From: Rickettsiaceae bacterium
Lineage (GTDB): Bacteria; Pseudomonadota; Alphaproteobacteria; Rickettsiales; Rickettsiaceae
NCBI GenBank assembly: GCA_024236375.1
Contig: JACKKP010000005.1
Location: 62,001 to 126,000 of the forward strand
Direction of reading: 5' to 3'
DNA: 64,000 nt
Shown here: one piece after another, positions 17,394-26,963 of the stretch
Numbering within the stretch: position 1 is the stretch's first letter
How the letters are laid out: the number at the start of each line of letters is the position of its first letter
Position numbers and translations under genes: made by a program
Notes under the pieces: generated by a model
Seen by the model: only the letters and a program-made list of their open reading frames with translations
What the model was told of the DNA's origin: nothing
The model's database searches: none

Positions 17394-17819
17394 TCAATTA
17401 TCCATAAATTCTAGTGAAGATTGGTAGCGATCAATTTTATTAGATATAATGTCATAATATAATTTCTCTGATTTATGATCTTGTAACTCACATTTTAGGC
17501 GTTCAAGTTCTGTAATTATTTTATTTTTGTTATATTCTTTCAAATCTAGTACAAAATCACTTAATATTTCCAAGGAATTATTACTAATACGTGCTATTCC
17601 ACCATATAAGTAATATCGTACAATATTACTATCTTCAGTATGTATGAGCAATTTACCAACTTTCAAATTAGCAAGTAGAGGTTTATGATTTTGAAGAACA
17701 CCAATAACACCATGTTCTCCTGGCAATTCTACTAAATTTGCCATCGCAGAAAACACTGTTTCTGAAGGTAATATAATTTTTACAGAAAACAAAGGACTGT
17801 TATACATAAAATCGCCCAC
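17394..17819 (-). CDS. atpC: ATP synthase epsilon subunit
   Basis: Central-stalk subunit of F1-ATPase. The N-terminal beta-sandwich is clear: VKIILPSETVFSAMANLVEL, PGEHGVIGVLQNHKPLLANL and YYLYGGIARISNNSLEIL. The C-terminal helices are shorter and poorly conserved, as in other alphaproteobacteria. Met1 or Met5 (MYNSPLF) may be the start. The rest of the atp operon is not upstream: 362 bp of non-coding sequence and an ABC-F gene precede it. So the subunit gene has been separated from atpHAGD, to which it is usually attached. Confidence 0.9.
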   Translation of the reverse strand: MGDFMYNSPLFSVKIILPSETVFSAMANLVELPGEHGVIGVLQNHKPLLANLKVGKLLIHTEDSNIVRYYLYGGIARISNNSLEILSDFVLDLKEYNKNKIITELERLKCELQDHKSEKLYYDIISNKIDRYQSSLEFMDN

Positions 17820-18181
17820 ATCTCATTCAATTTGAAAAATTATTTTAAACTTAAACTAAAAGCTGACAAAAAACAAGGAAATCTAATTATCCTAATATCA
17901 CATTGGTAGCTGACCCTTGGTTATGACTCAACTTAATAAAATAATAAAAAAGAATTACTATAATCGCAGTAATAAATTTAAATCATACACTACCCCCCTC
18001 TATTATCGTTGATATTGTGTCTGTTGTAATTATATCAGCTAATTATAACGCAAATATCATTACTATATCACAATAATTTGAGCAAAATGGTACTTTATAA
18101 AACATAAAAAAATTAATGTTGAATTATTTTGCTTTTGATATCAGAATGTATATCTACTATTTAGCTATATGCTATTATTGA
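17820..18181. other. Intergenic region between uup and atpC, no gene seen
   Basis: 362 bp, very AT-rich, with stop codons in all frames and no tRNA-like fold or clear promoter. It contains one conspicuous C-run (tacccccctcta). I looked for remnants of atpD before atpC and saw none. Confidence 0.6.
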
Positions 18182-19987
18182 TCATTTCAGAGAATTTCTT
18201 ATTTCTTCTACCTCAAGCAGTAATATCAATTTTTCATCAAGCAATTTCTGCTTATCCTGTAAAGCTTGAGTAAGCCTTAAGAACTTATTATTATCTTTAT
18301 TATATAAATCAGATTCTAGCAAATCTTTTTCTATATTTTTTATTTCGTGTTCAATTTGTTCCATTTCACGTGGTAAACATTCAAGAAGTCTTGTATATTT
18401 ATAACTTAACTTATTACTGATAGCTGGTTTAGTGACATCAATTTGAGTTTTTTTAGATTTTGCTACAACTGCAATATGATTATTTTGGTTATTATGATAT
18501 TTGAGATAATCCTTATATCCTCCATAAAGGTCTACAATTTTTTGCTCGGAGAATATTAATGTACGAGTAACTAATTGCTCTAAGAAATCACGATCGTGAC
18601 TAACAACAATCAAGGTTCCTGTATAATGAGCTAAAATTTCTAATAACATTTCAAGTGAATCTAGATCTAAGTCATTAGTAGGTTCATCTAGCACCATAAA
18701 ATTGCCGGTATTAATTAAGGCTTTCGCAAGCAATAATCGATGCCTTTCACCTCCTGATAACGTTAAAACTTTATCATTTAATATTTTGGGATCAAACATA
18801 AATTGTTTTAAATAAGCCGCAACATGCATAGACTTATCTTTAATTTGAACATGATCACCACCTCCCGGGCAAAGTGTTTGTTTCAGAGTGATGTTGGGAT
18901 TTAATTCTGATCTATGTTGATCAAAATATGTAATATCTAAATTTGTTCCATGACGCACTTTTCCAGTTTGAGGCTCAATTTCTTTAGTTAGTAACTTGAT
19001 AAAAGTAGATTTACCTACACCATTAGGTCCTATAACACCAATTTTTTCCCCTTTTTTTACGCGAAAACTAAATGCATCAAATAAGGTTTTTCCTGGAAAG
19101 TTATAAGAAATATTTTCAGCTTCGATAATAAACTGACTTTTTTTTGCTTCTTCCTGTAATTTTATATTTAGCTTCTGTTTAGCATTATTTAAATAACTTT
19201 GGTGGCTCTTGTGAAGCTCTCTAAGACGGTATAAATTTGCCAAACGTTGCTGATTTCGTTTACGACGCGCTGTTACTCCAGTGCTCAACCAACCTTGTTC
19301 TGCTTCAAGTTTACGTCCTAACTTCCTAAGCTGCGCTTCCTCCTCAGCAATAATGTCTTCTCGCCATTGATCGTAATGTTTAAATCCCCTCTCAGATTTT
19401 CGAAGAATGCCCCGATCAATCCACCACACCTTATTGCTAATATTTTCTTGAAAAGTTCGATCATGACTAATACATATCAAAGCACCAGAATAATTAGATA
19501 AATACCCTTCTAACCATTCAATTGTTTTGATATCTAAATGGTTAGTAGGTTCATCTAATAGCAATATTTCAGGATCTTGAATTAGAGAACGCGCCAAATA
19601 AACTCTACGTAATTGCCCCCCTGAACATTCACTTAACTTCATATAGCCATTAATTTGCAAAGGAGTAAATAATATATCTGCTTTATATTTATTTTCTTCA
19701 ATATTACCCTCAAAATCTTTTAACACAAAATCATAAATCAACTCATCACCTAGAGTTTGCATATCTTGCTTTAAATAGCCTATCTGCACTGTAGGATCCT
19801 GAAATAACTCCCCTGAATCTATTGCATATTCCCCTATAATCACTTTCATCAAACTTGACTTACCACAACCATTTCTGCCAACCAAACATATCCTATCACC
19901 TGGCATAATATGCAAATTAATATCAGTCAAAATATGTTTATCTGCAAAGCTCAAATTCATTGCTTTCAAATAAAATAATGGATACAT
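18182..19987 (-). CDS. uup: ABC-F family ATPase (Uup type)
   Basis: A soluble tandem-ABC ATPase of the ABC-F class, which acts on ribosomes rather than in transport. The first domain has Walker A GRNGCGKSS (residues 37-45), the signature-like CSGGQLRRVYLAR and LLLDEPTNHLD. A charged linker (arm) follows with GWLSTGVTARRKRNQQR, then a second Walker A GPNGVGKST, LSGGERHRLLLAKAL and VLDEPTNDLD. The C-terminal 65 residues form a coiled coil, as in Uup, which binds DNA or ribosomes. 601 residues is normal. Confidence 0.92.
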   Translation of the reverse strand: MYPLFYLKAMNLSFADKHILTDINLHIMPGDRICLVGRNGCGKSSLMKVIIGEYAIDSGELFQDPTVQIGYLKQDMQTLGDELIYDFVLKDFEGNIEENKYKADILFTPLQINGYMKLSECSGGQLRRVYLARSLIQDPEILLLDEPTNHLDIKTIEWLEGYLSNYSGALICISHDRTFQENISNKVWWIDRGILRKSERGFKHYDQWREDIIAEEEAQLRKLGRKLEAEQGWLSTGVTARRKRNQQRLANLYRLRELHKSHQSYLNNAKQKLNIKLQEEAKKSQFIIEAENISYNFPGKTLFDAFSFRVKKGEKIGVIGPNGVGKSTFIKLLTKEIEPQTGKVRHGTNLDITYFDQHRSELNPNITLKQTLCPGGGDHVQIKDKSMHVAAYLKQFMFDPKILNDKVLTLSGGERHRLLLAKALINTGNFMVLDEPTNDLDLDSLEMLLEILAHYTGTLIVVSHDRDFLEQLVTRTLIFSEQKIVDLYGGYKDYLKYHNNQNNHIAVVAKSKKTQIDVTKPAISNKLSYKYTRLLECLPREMEQIEHEIKNIEKDLLESDLYNKDNNKFLRLTQALQDKQKLLDEKLILLLEVEEIRNSLK

Positions 19988-20072
19988 AAGAGATAATATT
20001 TAATTATAATTAAACCAGACTTTCCCTAGCTAAAGCCTAAAGATTAGATAAATATAGACCTATATTTGATAG

Positions 20073-21686
20073 TTAAAATAATATCATAAGAGTAAATAAT
20101 AAAGCTGTTAGCAACATAAATATTACTGCAATTGCTGTTTGCTGATTATGAAATTCTCCAAAAAATTTTCTACATTGTAACCCTATATTACTGAGTAAGA
20201 TTGTCTCTTCAGAAGAGGCTAAATTTATTTTAGTTTTATATTTGTGCAAACTAAAGATTATATTACCTAATAATTCTAACAAAGATATAGGTTTTGTTAT
20301 AAAACGTCTATATCTTACTACAAAAGCCAGAAATATAGATGATAAGATAATTATTATCTGTTTAAGTGAATTACCGTTATATAAGGTACTTGCTATACCC
20401 AACATTCTACCCCCAAATACAAGGCAGAGAATAGTAATCAAACATATTACAACTATCATAAGTTGAGCTGAAAAATTAATATTATAGTCAGAGATAGATA
20501 ATTTTTTTTCGTAAAACAATTTTTTCCAAGGAAAAGCAAAACCTATAATAAAGATTGAGAAAGACATTAACCACAAAACGAGACGATCAGATTCAAAATA
20601 CCTTGAAATCATATCTTTTAATGTAAATGAAAAAGTGCCAGGCACAGCAAGTAGCGCCACTAAACCAGTAATGAACCCACTGATAGAAATTAAACTTGTC
20701 TTAGTCGCATTAATTAATAAAGAACAGGCAAGTGACATTACTAAAATCGCTAAAATACTGATGAACAAATAATATATTGCAAAATCATGTAATTCAGAAT
20801 TTGAAGTACTGAATGCAATCAGCATAACTCCCATAGAAATAATCGAAAAATAACATAATATACGCATATTATCTTTTTCAATTATTACCTTAATAGACGC
20901 ATAAATGATCATGATAATACCAGCATATTTCAGTAATTCACATCCAGCAAATAGTTTAAATATTAGCATAATAGAGAGTTTAGTAGTAAAAGATATTAGA
21001 TATACAAATCCTGAAGAAGTAGCAGTGGGGTAATAATTAATCATCCAACCACTAAATGGAAAAATAGCTACATTTATTAATAAGCCACTTAACCCAATCA
21101 GTAATATAGTGATTGAATATTGAGTCTGACGAAATATTTCACCAATCTGTATTATTTCAAATGATTGTGAGATCAAAAAAATATGAATGATGGTTATTAA
21201 TATCATATTACTACTTAGTAAATGAGTAATAAAGTATTTCTTCGCTGACAAAAATGACTCTTTACGCCCACCCATAAATATTATTATCGTAGCAAAAACT
21301 ACCATCAATTCTAATGCAACAAACATTGATATAAAATCAGCCGCTAAAACACAAGTAATGGTACAAGCACCATATAAACTGCCACAAATCATTTCATAAT
21401 ATCTATTATTAGCTATTGAATTTATATTGGCTGCAAATAATGCAATTAAAAATGCAATACTGATAATTTTATTGGGTATTGAACCCGAATATGAGACAGC
21501 TATACCAAATAATCGAAATGTATTTTCTGTCGGCAAATAATATAGAATATAACCACTAATGATCATAGTAATAATTATAATTATATTACAAATTACTATA
21601 GATTTTCTAATAAATAGAAGTACAAAAGCTGCCAATAAAATAATTGATACAGGGTGGTAAACAAAATAATTATATGTATTGATCAT
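20073..21686 (-). CDS. Mnh/Mrp antiporter-like large subunit (NuoN/MnhD family), last gene of operon
   Basis: A 537-residue protein with about 14 membrane segments of the proton-translocating NADH-dehydrogenase/antiporter family. Landmarks are LAADFISMFVALELMVVFAT, with the key Glu of TM5, and LINVAIFPFSGWMINYYPTATSSGFVYLI, the conserved TM7-TM8 region (usual form FPLHxWxPxAxxxAP). The lysine usual in TM7 is not obvious in that segment, so this copy may be more divergent than its neighbours. Its start overlaps the stop of the preceding gene by four bases. Confidence 0.78.
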   Translation of the reverse strand: MINTYNYFVYHPVSIILLAAFVLLFIRKSIVICNIIIIITMIISGYILYYLPTENTFRLFGIAVSYSGSIPNKIISIAFLIALFAANINSIANNRYYEMICGSLYGACTITCVLAADFISMFVALELMVVFATIIIFMGGRKESFLSAKKYFITHLLSSNMILITIIHIFLISQSFEIIQIGEIFRQTQYSITILLIGLSGLLINVAIFPFSGWMINYYPTATSSGFVYLISFTTKLSIMLIFKLFAGCELLKYAGIIMIIYASIKVIIEKDNMRILCYFSIISMGVMLIAFSTSNSELHDFAIYYLFISILAILVMSLACSLLINATKTSLISISGFITGLVALLAVPGTFSFTLKDMISRYFESDRLVLWLMSFSIFIIGFAFPWKKLFYEKKLSISDYNINFSAQLMIVVICLITILCLVFGGRMLGIASTLYNGNSLKQIIIILSSIFLAFVVRYRRFITKPISLLELLGNIIFSLHKYKTKINLASSEETILLSNIGLQCRKFFGEFHNQQTAIAVIFMLLTALLFTLMILF

Positions 21687-23224
21687 ATAAATAATAAAAA
21701 TTTTCTAATTACTTTTTGTATAAAAATAAAACCTACCACTCCCAAAGTGCACAATCCTATGCTCAACAACATAAAATGTGGTAGATTTTTTTCAGTATTT
21801 AAACGAGAATTAATGATTGTGCTTCGGCTATAATCATCCGCTATTTTATCAAAATAAGGTTTTAATTTTATATCAGATATAAAATTATTACTCACAGGTT
21901 TATAGACAAAAACTAATAGCTTTGTCATATATAAAGCAGAAAAAATTGAGCTAATTACTAAGATACTGATTGCAAATAAATTTCTTTCTTCCATAGCAGC
22001 TAATAATATATACCATTTACTTACGAAGCCCGCTAATGGCGGCATACCTATTAAAGAAAAAACCGCAATCAATAATACACAACTCGTTTTTGGCATTAAT
22101 TTATTCAGGCCAATAAGTTCATCAATTCTATAGGCAGTTTTAATACTATACATATTACCTGCTGTGTAAAAGAGACATATTTTAGTAAAAGAATGAGAAA
22201 CCATATGTAATACTGCTCCGATCATACCTTTAGGGGTGAATAAAAACGCACTCAGCAAAGCAATAGCTAATTGATTAATTGTAGAATATGCTAACACCAT
22301 TTTAATGTTAGTATATCCAATCGCTTTAAAAGAGCTATATATAATGGTAATTATAGGTAGAAATAACATCCAGTTATTATCAGCAAATAGAGAATGTAAG
22401 TAATTAATACCAAATACATACATGATTATTTTATAGATACAAAATAATCCTGTTTTAACCACAACTACCGCATGTAATATAGCACTGACCGGATAAGGCG
22501 CCACCATTGCAGCTGGCAGCCAAGAATGTAAAGGATACATAGAAGCTTTAGCACAACCAAATATTAACATTAAGAATAGAATTTTTGCATAAAAATTATC
22601 AAAATATTGTCCAATAAAACCTCCAGGCATAAAGTCACCATGCCCGACAAATTCATAGATAATTAAAACTGCAGGTAAGAATAATACCAAGCTACTAATC
22701 ACTAATATTTTTACATATTGTCTTAAACCTTCAAAACAATTATTATTAGGAAAATGTACAATCAAAGGCATTGTTGCAAGTGTCAATAACTCATAACAAC
22801 AAAACATGGTAAATAAATTACCCGAGATCGCAATAAGACTACCAAGAATAATACAAGCATTCATAAAAAATAGAAATCTATTACTATCATGCATGTTATT
22901 GATATTTAAAAATTTGATAGTATAGAGCAAAGAACATAACCATAATACAGCAAGCAAGGTTAAAAATACTAGTCCTAAACCTTCAGTAGAAAAATTTATT
23001 GAATAAATGCCAAATGAAAAAAACTTGATATGAAACGTATAACCCGACAAAAATAAATAATCTAATAATATAACGTTTAGTAAAAATACAATAGTAATAA
23101 TGAATAAAAAAATACTTCTCTCATTACTATCTTCTTTACTAATAAAAGGTGTAAGTAAGTTTAATAAACCAATGATGATTGGGGTAAATAAAATTAGATT
23201 TGTACCAAAATATTGCATTGTCAA
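21683..23224 (-). CDS. mnhD: Monovalent cation/H+ antiporter subunit (MnhD/NuoL-like)
   Basis: A 513-residue antiporter-like membrane subunit. It carries GNLFTMFCCYELLTLATMPLI (TM5 Glu), GCAKASMYPLHSWLPAAMVAPYPVSAILHAVVVVKTG (TM7-TM8 with its Lys, His and Pro pattern) and a long C-terminal tail with another helix. Together with the neighbouring subunits it should exchange Na+ or K+ for protons across the inner membrane. It lies directly after the other large subunit gene with no spacer and overlaps the next gene by four bases. Confidence 0.85.
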   Translation of the reverse strand: MTMQYFGTNLILFTPIIIGLLNLLTPFISKEDSNERSIFLFIITIVFLLNVILLDYLFLSGYTFHIKFFSFGIYSINFSTEGLGLVFLTLLAVLWLCSLLYTIKFLNINNMHDSNRFLFFMNACIILGSLIAISGNLFTMFCCYELLTLATMPLIVHFPNNNCFEGLRQYVKILVISSLVLFLPAVLIIYEFVGHGDFMPGGFIGQYFDNFYAKILFLMLIFGCAKASMYPLHSWLPAAMVAPYPVSAILHAVVVVKTGLFCIYKIIMYVFGINYLHSLFADNNWMLFLPIITIIYSSFKAIGYTNIKMVLAYSTINQLAIALLSAFLFTPKGMIGAVLHMVSHSFTKICLFYTAGNMYSIKTAYRIDELIGLNKLMPKTSCVLLIAVFSLIGMPPLAGFVSKWYILLAAMEERNLFAISILVISSIFSALYMTKLLVFVYKPVSNNFISDIKLKPYFDKIADDYSRSTIINSRLNTEKNLPHFMLLSIGLCTLGVVGFIFIQKVIRKFLLFI

Positions 23225-24664
23225 TTAGCTTCCCCCTAAAATATTACCAATGTAAAATATACTTATAATTTGAAGCGTCACTAGTACAATTAAACCACTG
23301 AGACCATGGTTTATTTTAATAGTATGTCCATCATGATCTAAGAGAAAGAAAAATTTTGCCAATTTGAAATTATATAAAATAGATAATACACTACCTATTA
23401 TTGCTACAATGAATTCTTTATATAACCCAGAAGTAAGTAATATATTAAACATCTTGATTTTAATAAAAAACACTATACTAATTGGTAAACCTGTAGAAAA
23501 TATCAACGACATACCTACTAAAAATTTAAACAACCCACTGGAGTTTAACTTTACTGCCTGACCAAAACTTAAGTTGGTTATTTTAGTTTGCATATGTCCT
23601 ACGATAGTAAACCAAGTAGCTTTGCTTAAGGCATCTGCTAATGCGATATAAATTACAACTTCATACGCACCTACAGTAAACATCAATAATATATAACCAA
23701 TTTGAGTCGTAGCAGAATACACTATGACTTCTTTTACATTGGTACTACTCAAAGCAAGTAAACCACCAACTATAATACTGATAATGGCTAAAGGCCTTAA
23801 CATATTCAAAAATATAATATTATCAGAAGGATTGATCTCAAAAATTACCCAGCTAAAACGCGTAATAAGATATATACTAAATATAGTACCGATCGTTGCA
23901 ATATAAGTAAGAATAATAGGTGAAGCAGCATTATAAGCACGTCGCATCCAAAAATGCATAGGAAAGAAACCAAATTTTAGTAAAATTCCAATTATAATAA
24001 AAGCTAATGCATAATAATTAATTGAGCTAAATAAATTATCTGCACTCTGCTGTGCATTAATTCTAGTGATTTCAGTGATATTTAAATAACCAGTTTTTGC
24101 AAATAAAAATCCTATACCAATTAAAATTAATGTTGCCCCAATAGTGCCCAGCATCAAATAATCAAAAGCACCAATTAAACTTGAACGATTTTGTGCAATT
24201 GATATCAGCACATAAGTAGCTAAAGATGAAATTTCAATAAATACATATAAATTAAATAAATCATTAGTACTCACAACACCTAAATAACCAGTATGTGCGA
24301 ATAAAAGTAACGAATAAAAAAGATTAATATACTTCTCTGATATTTGATTTAACACTAATGCTTTAGTCAAATAACGACCAAATAATAAATAAAATAATAA
24401 GACTAGATTGAAAAAGATAATTATTGGTTGATTTAATAAATCTATTTTATATTCTATTCCAGCTTGTGCAGGCCAATTCCCAATTTGATATAAAGTATCT
24501 CCTATAACAAATTGATATGAATAAATCGATAATATAGAGTTTATTAAAATAGCAAATAACGCTAAAAAATAAGACCAATTACTACTAAAACTCAAAGTAG
24601 CCAAAATAGCGCCCACAAAAGGAATTAAAATTTGCAATACTGGAAAATGCACTAATAGATTCAT
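23225..24664 (-). CDS. mnhD: Monovalent cation/H+ antiporter subunit D
   Basis: A 479-residue MnhD/MrpD-type subunit with about 14 membrane helices. Diagnostic segments are NDLFNLYVFIEISSLATYVL, holding the essential TM5 Glu, and LLKFGFFPMHFWMRRAYNAASP, holding the TM7 Lys and the loop motif. It ends at residue 479, near the usual 490-500 for MrpD. Its start overlaps mnhC by four bases, the normal C-D order of Mrp operons. Confidence 0.88.
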   Translation of the reverse strand: MNLLVHFPVLQILIPFVGAILATLSFSSNWSYFLALFAILINSILSIYSYQFVIGDTLYQIGNWPAQAGIEYKIDLLNQPIIIFFNLVLLFYLLFGRYLTKALVLNQISEKYINLFYSLLLFAHTGYLGVVSTNDLFNLYVFIEISSLATYVLISIAQNRSSLIGAFDYLMLGTIGATLILIGIGFLFAKTGYLNITEITRINAQQSADNLFSSINYYALAFIIIGILLKFGFFPMHFWMRRAYNAASPIILTYIATIGTIFSIYLITRFSWVIFEINPSDNIIFLNMLRPLAIISIIVGGLLALSSTNVKEVIVYSATTQIGYILLMFTVGAYEVVIYIALADALSKATWFTIVGHMQTKITNLSFGQAVKLNSSGLFKFLVGMSLIFSTGLPISIVFFIKIKMFNILLTSGLYKEFIVAIIGSVLSILYNFKLAKFFFLLDHDGHTIKINHGLSGLIVLVTLQIISIFYIGNILGGS

Positions 24665-25032
24665 TGCAAATAATCCTCTTCCTGTATTTGAGCTAAAATT
24701 TCTTGCTCAGATATAGTACCATATTGTTTATTTATTTCTTTAATCAAAGCAAATCCTACTGCCATAGTTGCAAAACCGACTACTATTGCTGTCAACATTA
24801 ACACATGTGGCAATGGATTAGAAAAAATATGGCTACAATTTTTTAAGTTCATACATATATCAATGGGTACTATACCTTGATTTACTTTACCCAGTGCAAT
24901 ATAAAATATTAAAACTGAACTTTGAAATATACCAAGTCCAATTATTTTTTTAATATAATTATCACTTGTTATCATCACAAACAGACCACTGGTTAATATA
25001 AAAATTGCACAAATGAATATATATTGTTGCAT
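24661..25032 (-). CDS. mnhC: Monovalent cation/H+ antiporter subunit C
   Basis: A 123-residue MnhC/NuoK-like subunit with three membrane helices. The pattern KKIIGLGIFQSSVLIFYIALG and then PHVLMLTAIVVGFATMAVGFAL is typical of MnhC. Residues between helices 1 and 2 include a short cysteine-containing insertion (NLKNCSHIFSNPL). It lies seven bases after mnhB and overlaps the D-subunit gene. Confidence 0.9.
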   Translation of the reverse strand: MQQYIFICAIFILTSGLFVMITSDNYIKKIIGLGIFQSSVLIFYIALGKVNQGIVPIDICMNLKNCSHIFSNPLPHVLMLTAIVVGFATMAVGFALIKEINKQYGTISEQEILAQIQEEDYLQ

Positions 25033-25039
25033 AATAATT

Positions 25040-25447
25040 TTAACTTAGTTGAATATATATTAGAGCCAGTACAGATGACACTGTAATACCCACGCCGATT
25101 TCAATTAAAAAAATTCCTAAATGCTGAGCTAAAATTTGATTTTGGGCTAAAGCATAATAATCTAGATAATTATAATTAAATAACAAAGATATTATTCCTG
25201 TAAAAAAATAAATTGCGACACCTACAACACTAGCTAAAATTAGCATTTCTATAGAGTACAACTCAAGAAATTTCTGCCGACCATATAAAATCTCAAAACC
25301 AATTAGGCCAGTAGCAAAAATCGCCCCAGCCTGAAATCCTCCACCAGGTGATACTTCGCCATTTAATTGAATATATATCGCATATAATATGACATATGGT
25401 AATATAGTTTTTAAAATTGTTTTAACGATCAAGTGATCTCTTAACAT
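25040..25447 (-). CDS. mnhB: Monovalent cation/H+ antiporter subunit B
   Basis: A 135-residue MnhB/MrpB subunit with four membrane helices. The loop NGEVSPGGGFQAGAIFATG is the hallmark of the family. Its start lies inside the 3' end of the preceding gene (26-bp overlap), so translation is probably coupled. Confidence 0.9.
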   Translation of the reverse strand: MLRDHLIVKTILKTILPYVILYAIYIQLNGEVSPGGGFQAGAIFATGLIGFEILYGRQKFLELYSIEMLILASVVGVAIYFFTGIISLLFNYNYLDYYALAQNQILAQHLGIFLIEIGVGITVSSVLALIYIQLS

Positions 25448-26021
25448 CAGTTTTTTCGTCCTTTCTGAAAGTTATTAAAATTACTGCTAGACCCGCAATC
25501 AAAATTACAGTTGTTTCACCTAAAGTATCGAATCCTCTATAACTTGCTAATATTGCTGCTACAAAAGAAGGTATTTGTATATCAGTAGCATTATTCTTAA
25601 AATAATATTGAGCACTTCCTGTTTGCAAAGGATTATTTACTTCACCAAATAAAGGTAAATCAAGACAAATAAAAGATAAAATTACTACAAATAAACTACA
25701 CAAAATAATAGCAAAAATAAGTTTTTTACGGCTCGGACTTGCGCACTCCTCTCCTGTACTCTTTATCATATTTAATATTACACATCCCGATAAAGCGCTA
25801 CCTAGAGCAACTTCAGTCATAGTGACATCAGCAGCATCCATTACTAAATAACAAGCTCCAATTAATAGGCTAAAACATGACATTAATATCGCCAACACAA
25901 CTAAATTATTACTTCTCATGATTTGGATACAAATTGTACATAAACATATACATATCAGAATTAATAACCCCTCTGTAACCCAAAAATCTGTTTGAAAAGC
26001 GAGCCCAAAAAAATCTACCAT
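25422..26021 (-). CDS. Antiporter subunit: separate MnhA C-terminal (DUF4040/MbhE-like) part
   Basis: A 199-residue membrane protein equal to the C-terminal part of long MrpA proteins. AADVTMTEVALGSALSGCVI is the DUF4040 (MbhD) motif, and YRGFDTLGETTVILIAGLAVILI is the MbhE-like end. In canonical Mrp operons these lie at the end of the 800-residue MrpA. Here they form a stand-alone gene, as in Mbh-type and some alphaproteobacterial operons, while the antiporter-like part is supplied by separate genes downstream. It abuts mnhG and overlaps mnhB. Confidence 0.85.
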   Translation of the reverse strand: MVDFFGLAFQTDFWVTEGLLILICICLCTICIQIMRSNNLVVLAILMSCFSLLIGACYLVMDAADVTMTEVALGSALSGCVILNMIKSTGEECASPSRKKLIFAIILCSLFVVILSFICLDLPLFGEVNNPLQTGSAQYYFKNNATDIQIPSFVAAILASYRGFDTLGETTVILIAGLAVILITFRKDEKTDVKRSLDR

Positions 26022-26318
26022 TTATTTAATTCTCCCTTCACAGTCAATTTTAGATTTAATAGAAGAATTAGCAATTCCATAAGTCGACAAAGGACTTACA
26101 ATAAAAATTAATATACCTATAAAAATTAATTTAAAAAATGATGTGTAATTATCTTGCATAAGGGCTAAACCAATAATGCAAAATGGAATACCACAACAAT
26201 CTATCATACCAGTAGCATGTAATTTATTATAGAAACCTGGCAAACGGTAAATAGCAATTAACCCAGATAATAGGAAAAATATTCCAATAAAAATCAACAA
26301 CCAACCAATATAAATCAT
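26022..26318 (-). CDS. mnhG: Monovalent cation/H+ antiporter subunit G
   Basis: A 98-residue MnhG/MrpG subunit with three membrane helices. IAIYRLPGFYNKLHATGMIDCCGIPFCIIGLAL matches the family's RLPDFYxRxHAxxxxDTxG block with substitutions. It is the first gene of the operon; the usual upstream E and F genes are missing, since a plus-strand gene-transfer-agent gene begins 118 bp away. Confidence 0.88.
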   Translation of the reverse strand: MIYIGWLLIFIGIFFLLSGLIAIYRLPGFYNKLHATGMIDCCGIPFCIIGLALMQDNYTSFFKLIFIGILIFIVSPLSTYGIANSSIKSKIDCEGRIK

Positions 26319-26435
26319 TTAAATATCCAGATTATAGGTTTTTATAAGAAATTATATCACTTCACTTATTAGTGCAAGTAAATAAATCATATATAGCTTT
26401 TTATACAATAATTAAGTATGTGAGGAAATTATAGA

Positions 26436-26954
26436 ATGTTCCACATAGGGGCTATAAGCCGTAAATTAACAATCAAATCCAGTGGTTATAATAATATTAT
26501 ATCAGGCTATGCGAGTGTGTTTCAGGTAGTCGATAACCATAATGATATTATTTCCTTTGGAGCATTTAAAACTTCAATGAATAACTCTGTTAAACTACTT
26601 TGGCAACATGAGATCACTAAACCAATTGGTATGGTGACCTTAATGAAAGAAGATCAATATGGCTTAAAAATTGAAGCTGAAATTAATATTAATATTAAAG
26701 AAGGTTCAGATGCAACGCACCTAATCAGACAAGGTGCTGTTTCTGGCCTGAGTATTGGCTTTGATATTAAAGAATACAACTATAATCAAGATGGCTACCG
26801 CGTTATTACTGATTTGAATCTGATGGAAGTAAGCGTTGTCACTTTTCCTGCTAATAATATGGCAACTATAAGTCAAATCAAAAGTTATGATTACGAATAT
26901 CAAAAAGCAATCAATAACTTAGAACAATTAATAATTCAACTATCAAATTTATAA
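26436..26954 (+). CDS. HK97-family prohead protease (gene-transfer-agent-like)
   Basis: A 172-residue serine protease that matures capsids, of the U35/HK97 type. Conserved parts are SGYASVFQVVDNHNDIISFGAF, VKLLWQHEITKPIGMVT (the catalytic His in QHE), AVSGLSIGFDI (the catalytic Ser in GLSIG) and DLNLMEVSVVTFPANNMA. It corresponds to gene 4 of the Rhodobacter-type gene transfer agent. A Shine-Dalgarno-like aggaaa precedes the ATG by about a dozen bases. It begins a run of phage-like genes on the plus strand and is followed by the capsid gene nine bases later. Confidence 0.92.
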   Translation: MFHIGAISRKLTIKSSGYNNIISGYASVFQVVDNHNDIISFGAFKTSMNNSVKLLWQHEITKPIGMVTLMKEDQYGLKIEAEININIKEGSDATHLIRQGAVSGLSIGFDIKEYNYNQDGYRVITDLNLMEVSVVTFPANNMATISQIKSYDYEYQKAINNLEQLIIQLSNL

Positions 26955-26963
26955 TAAAATATA

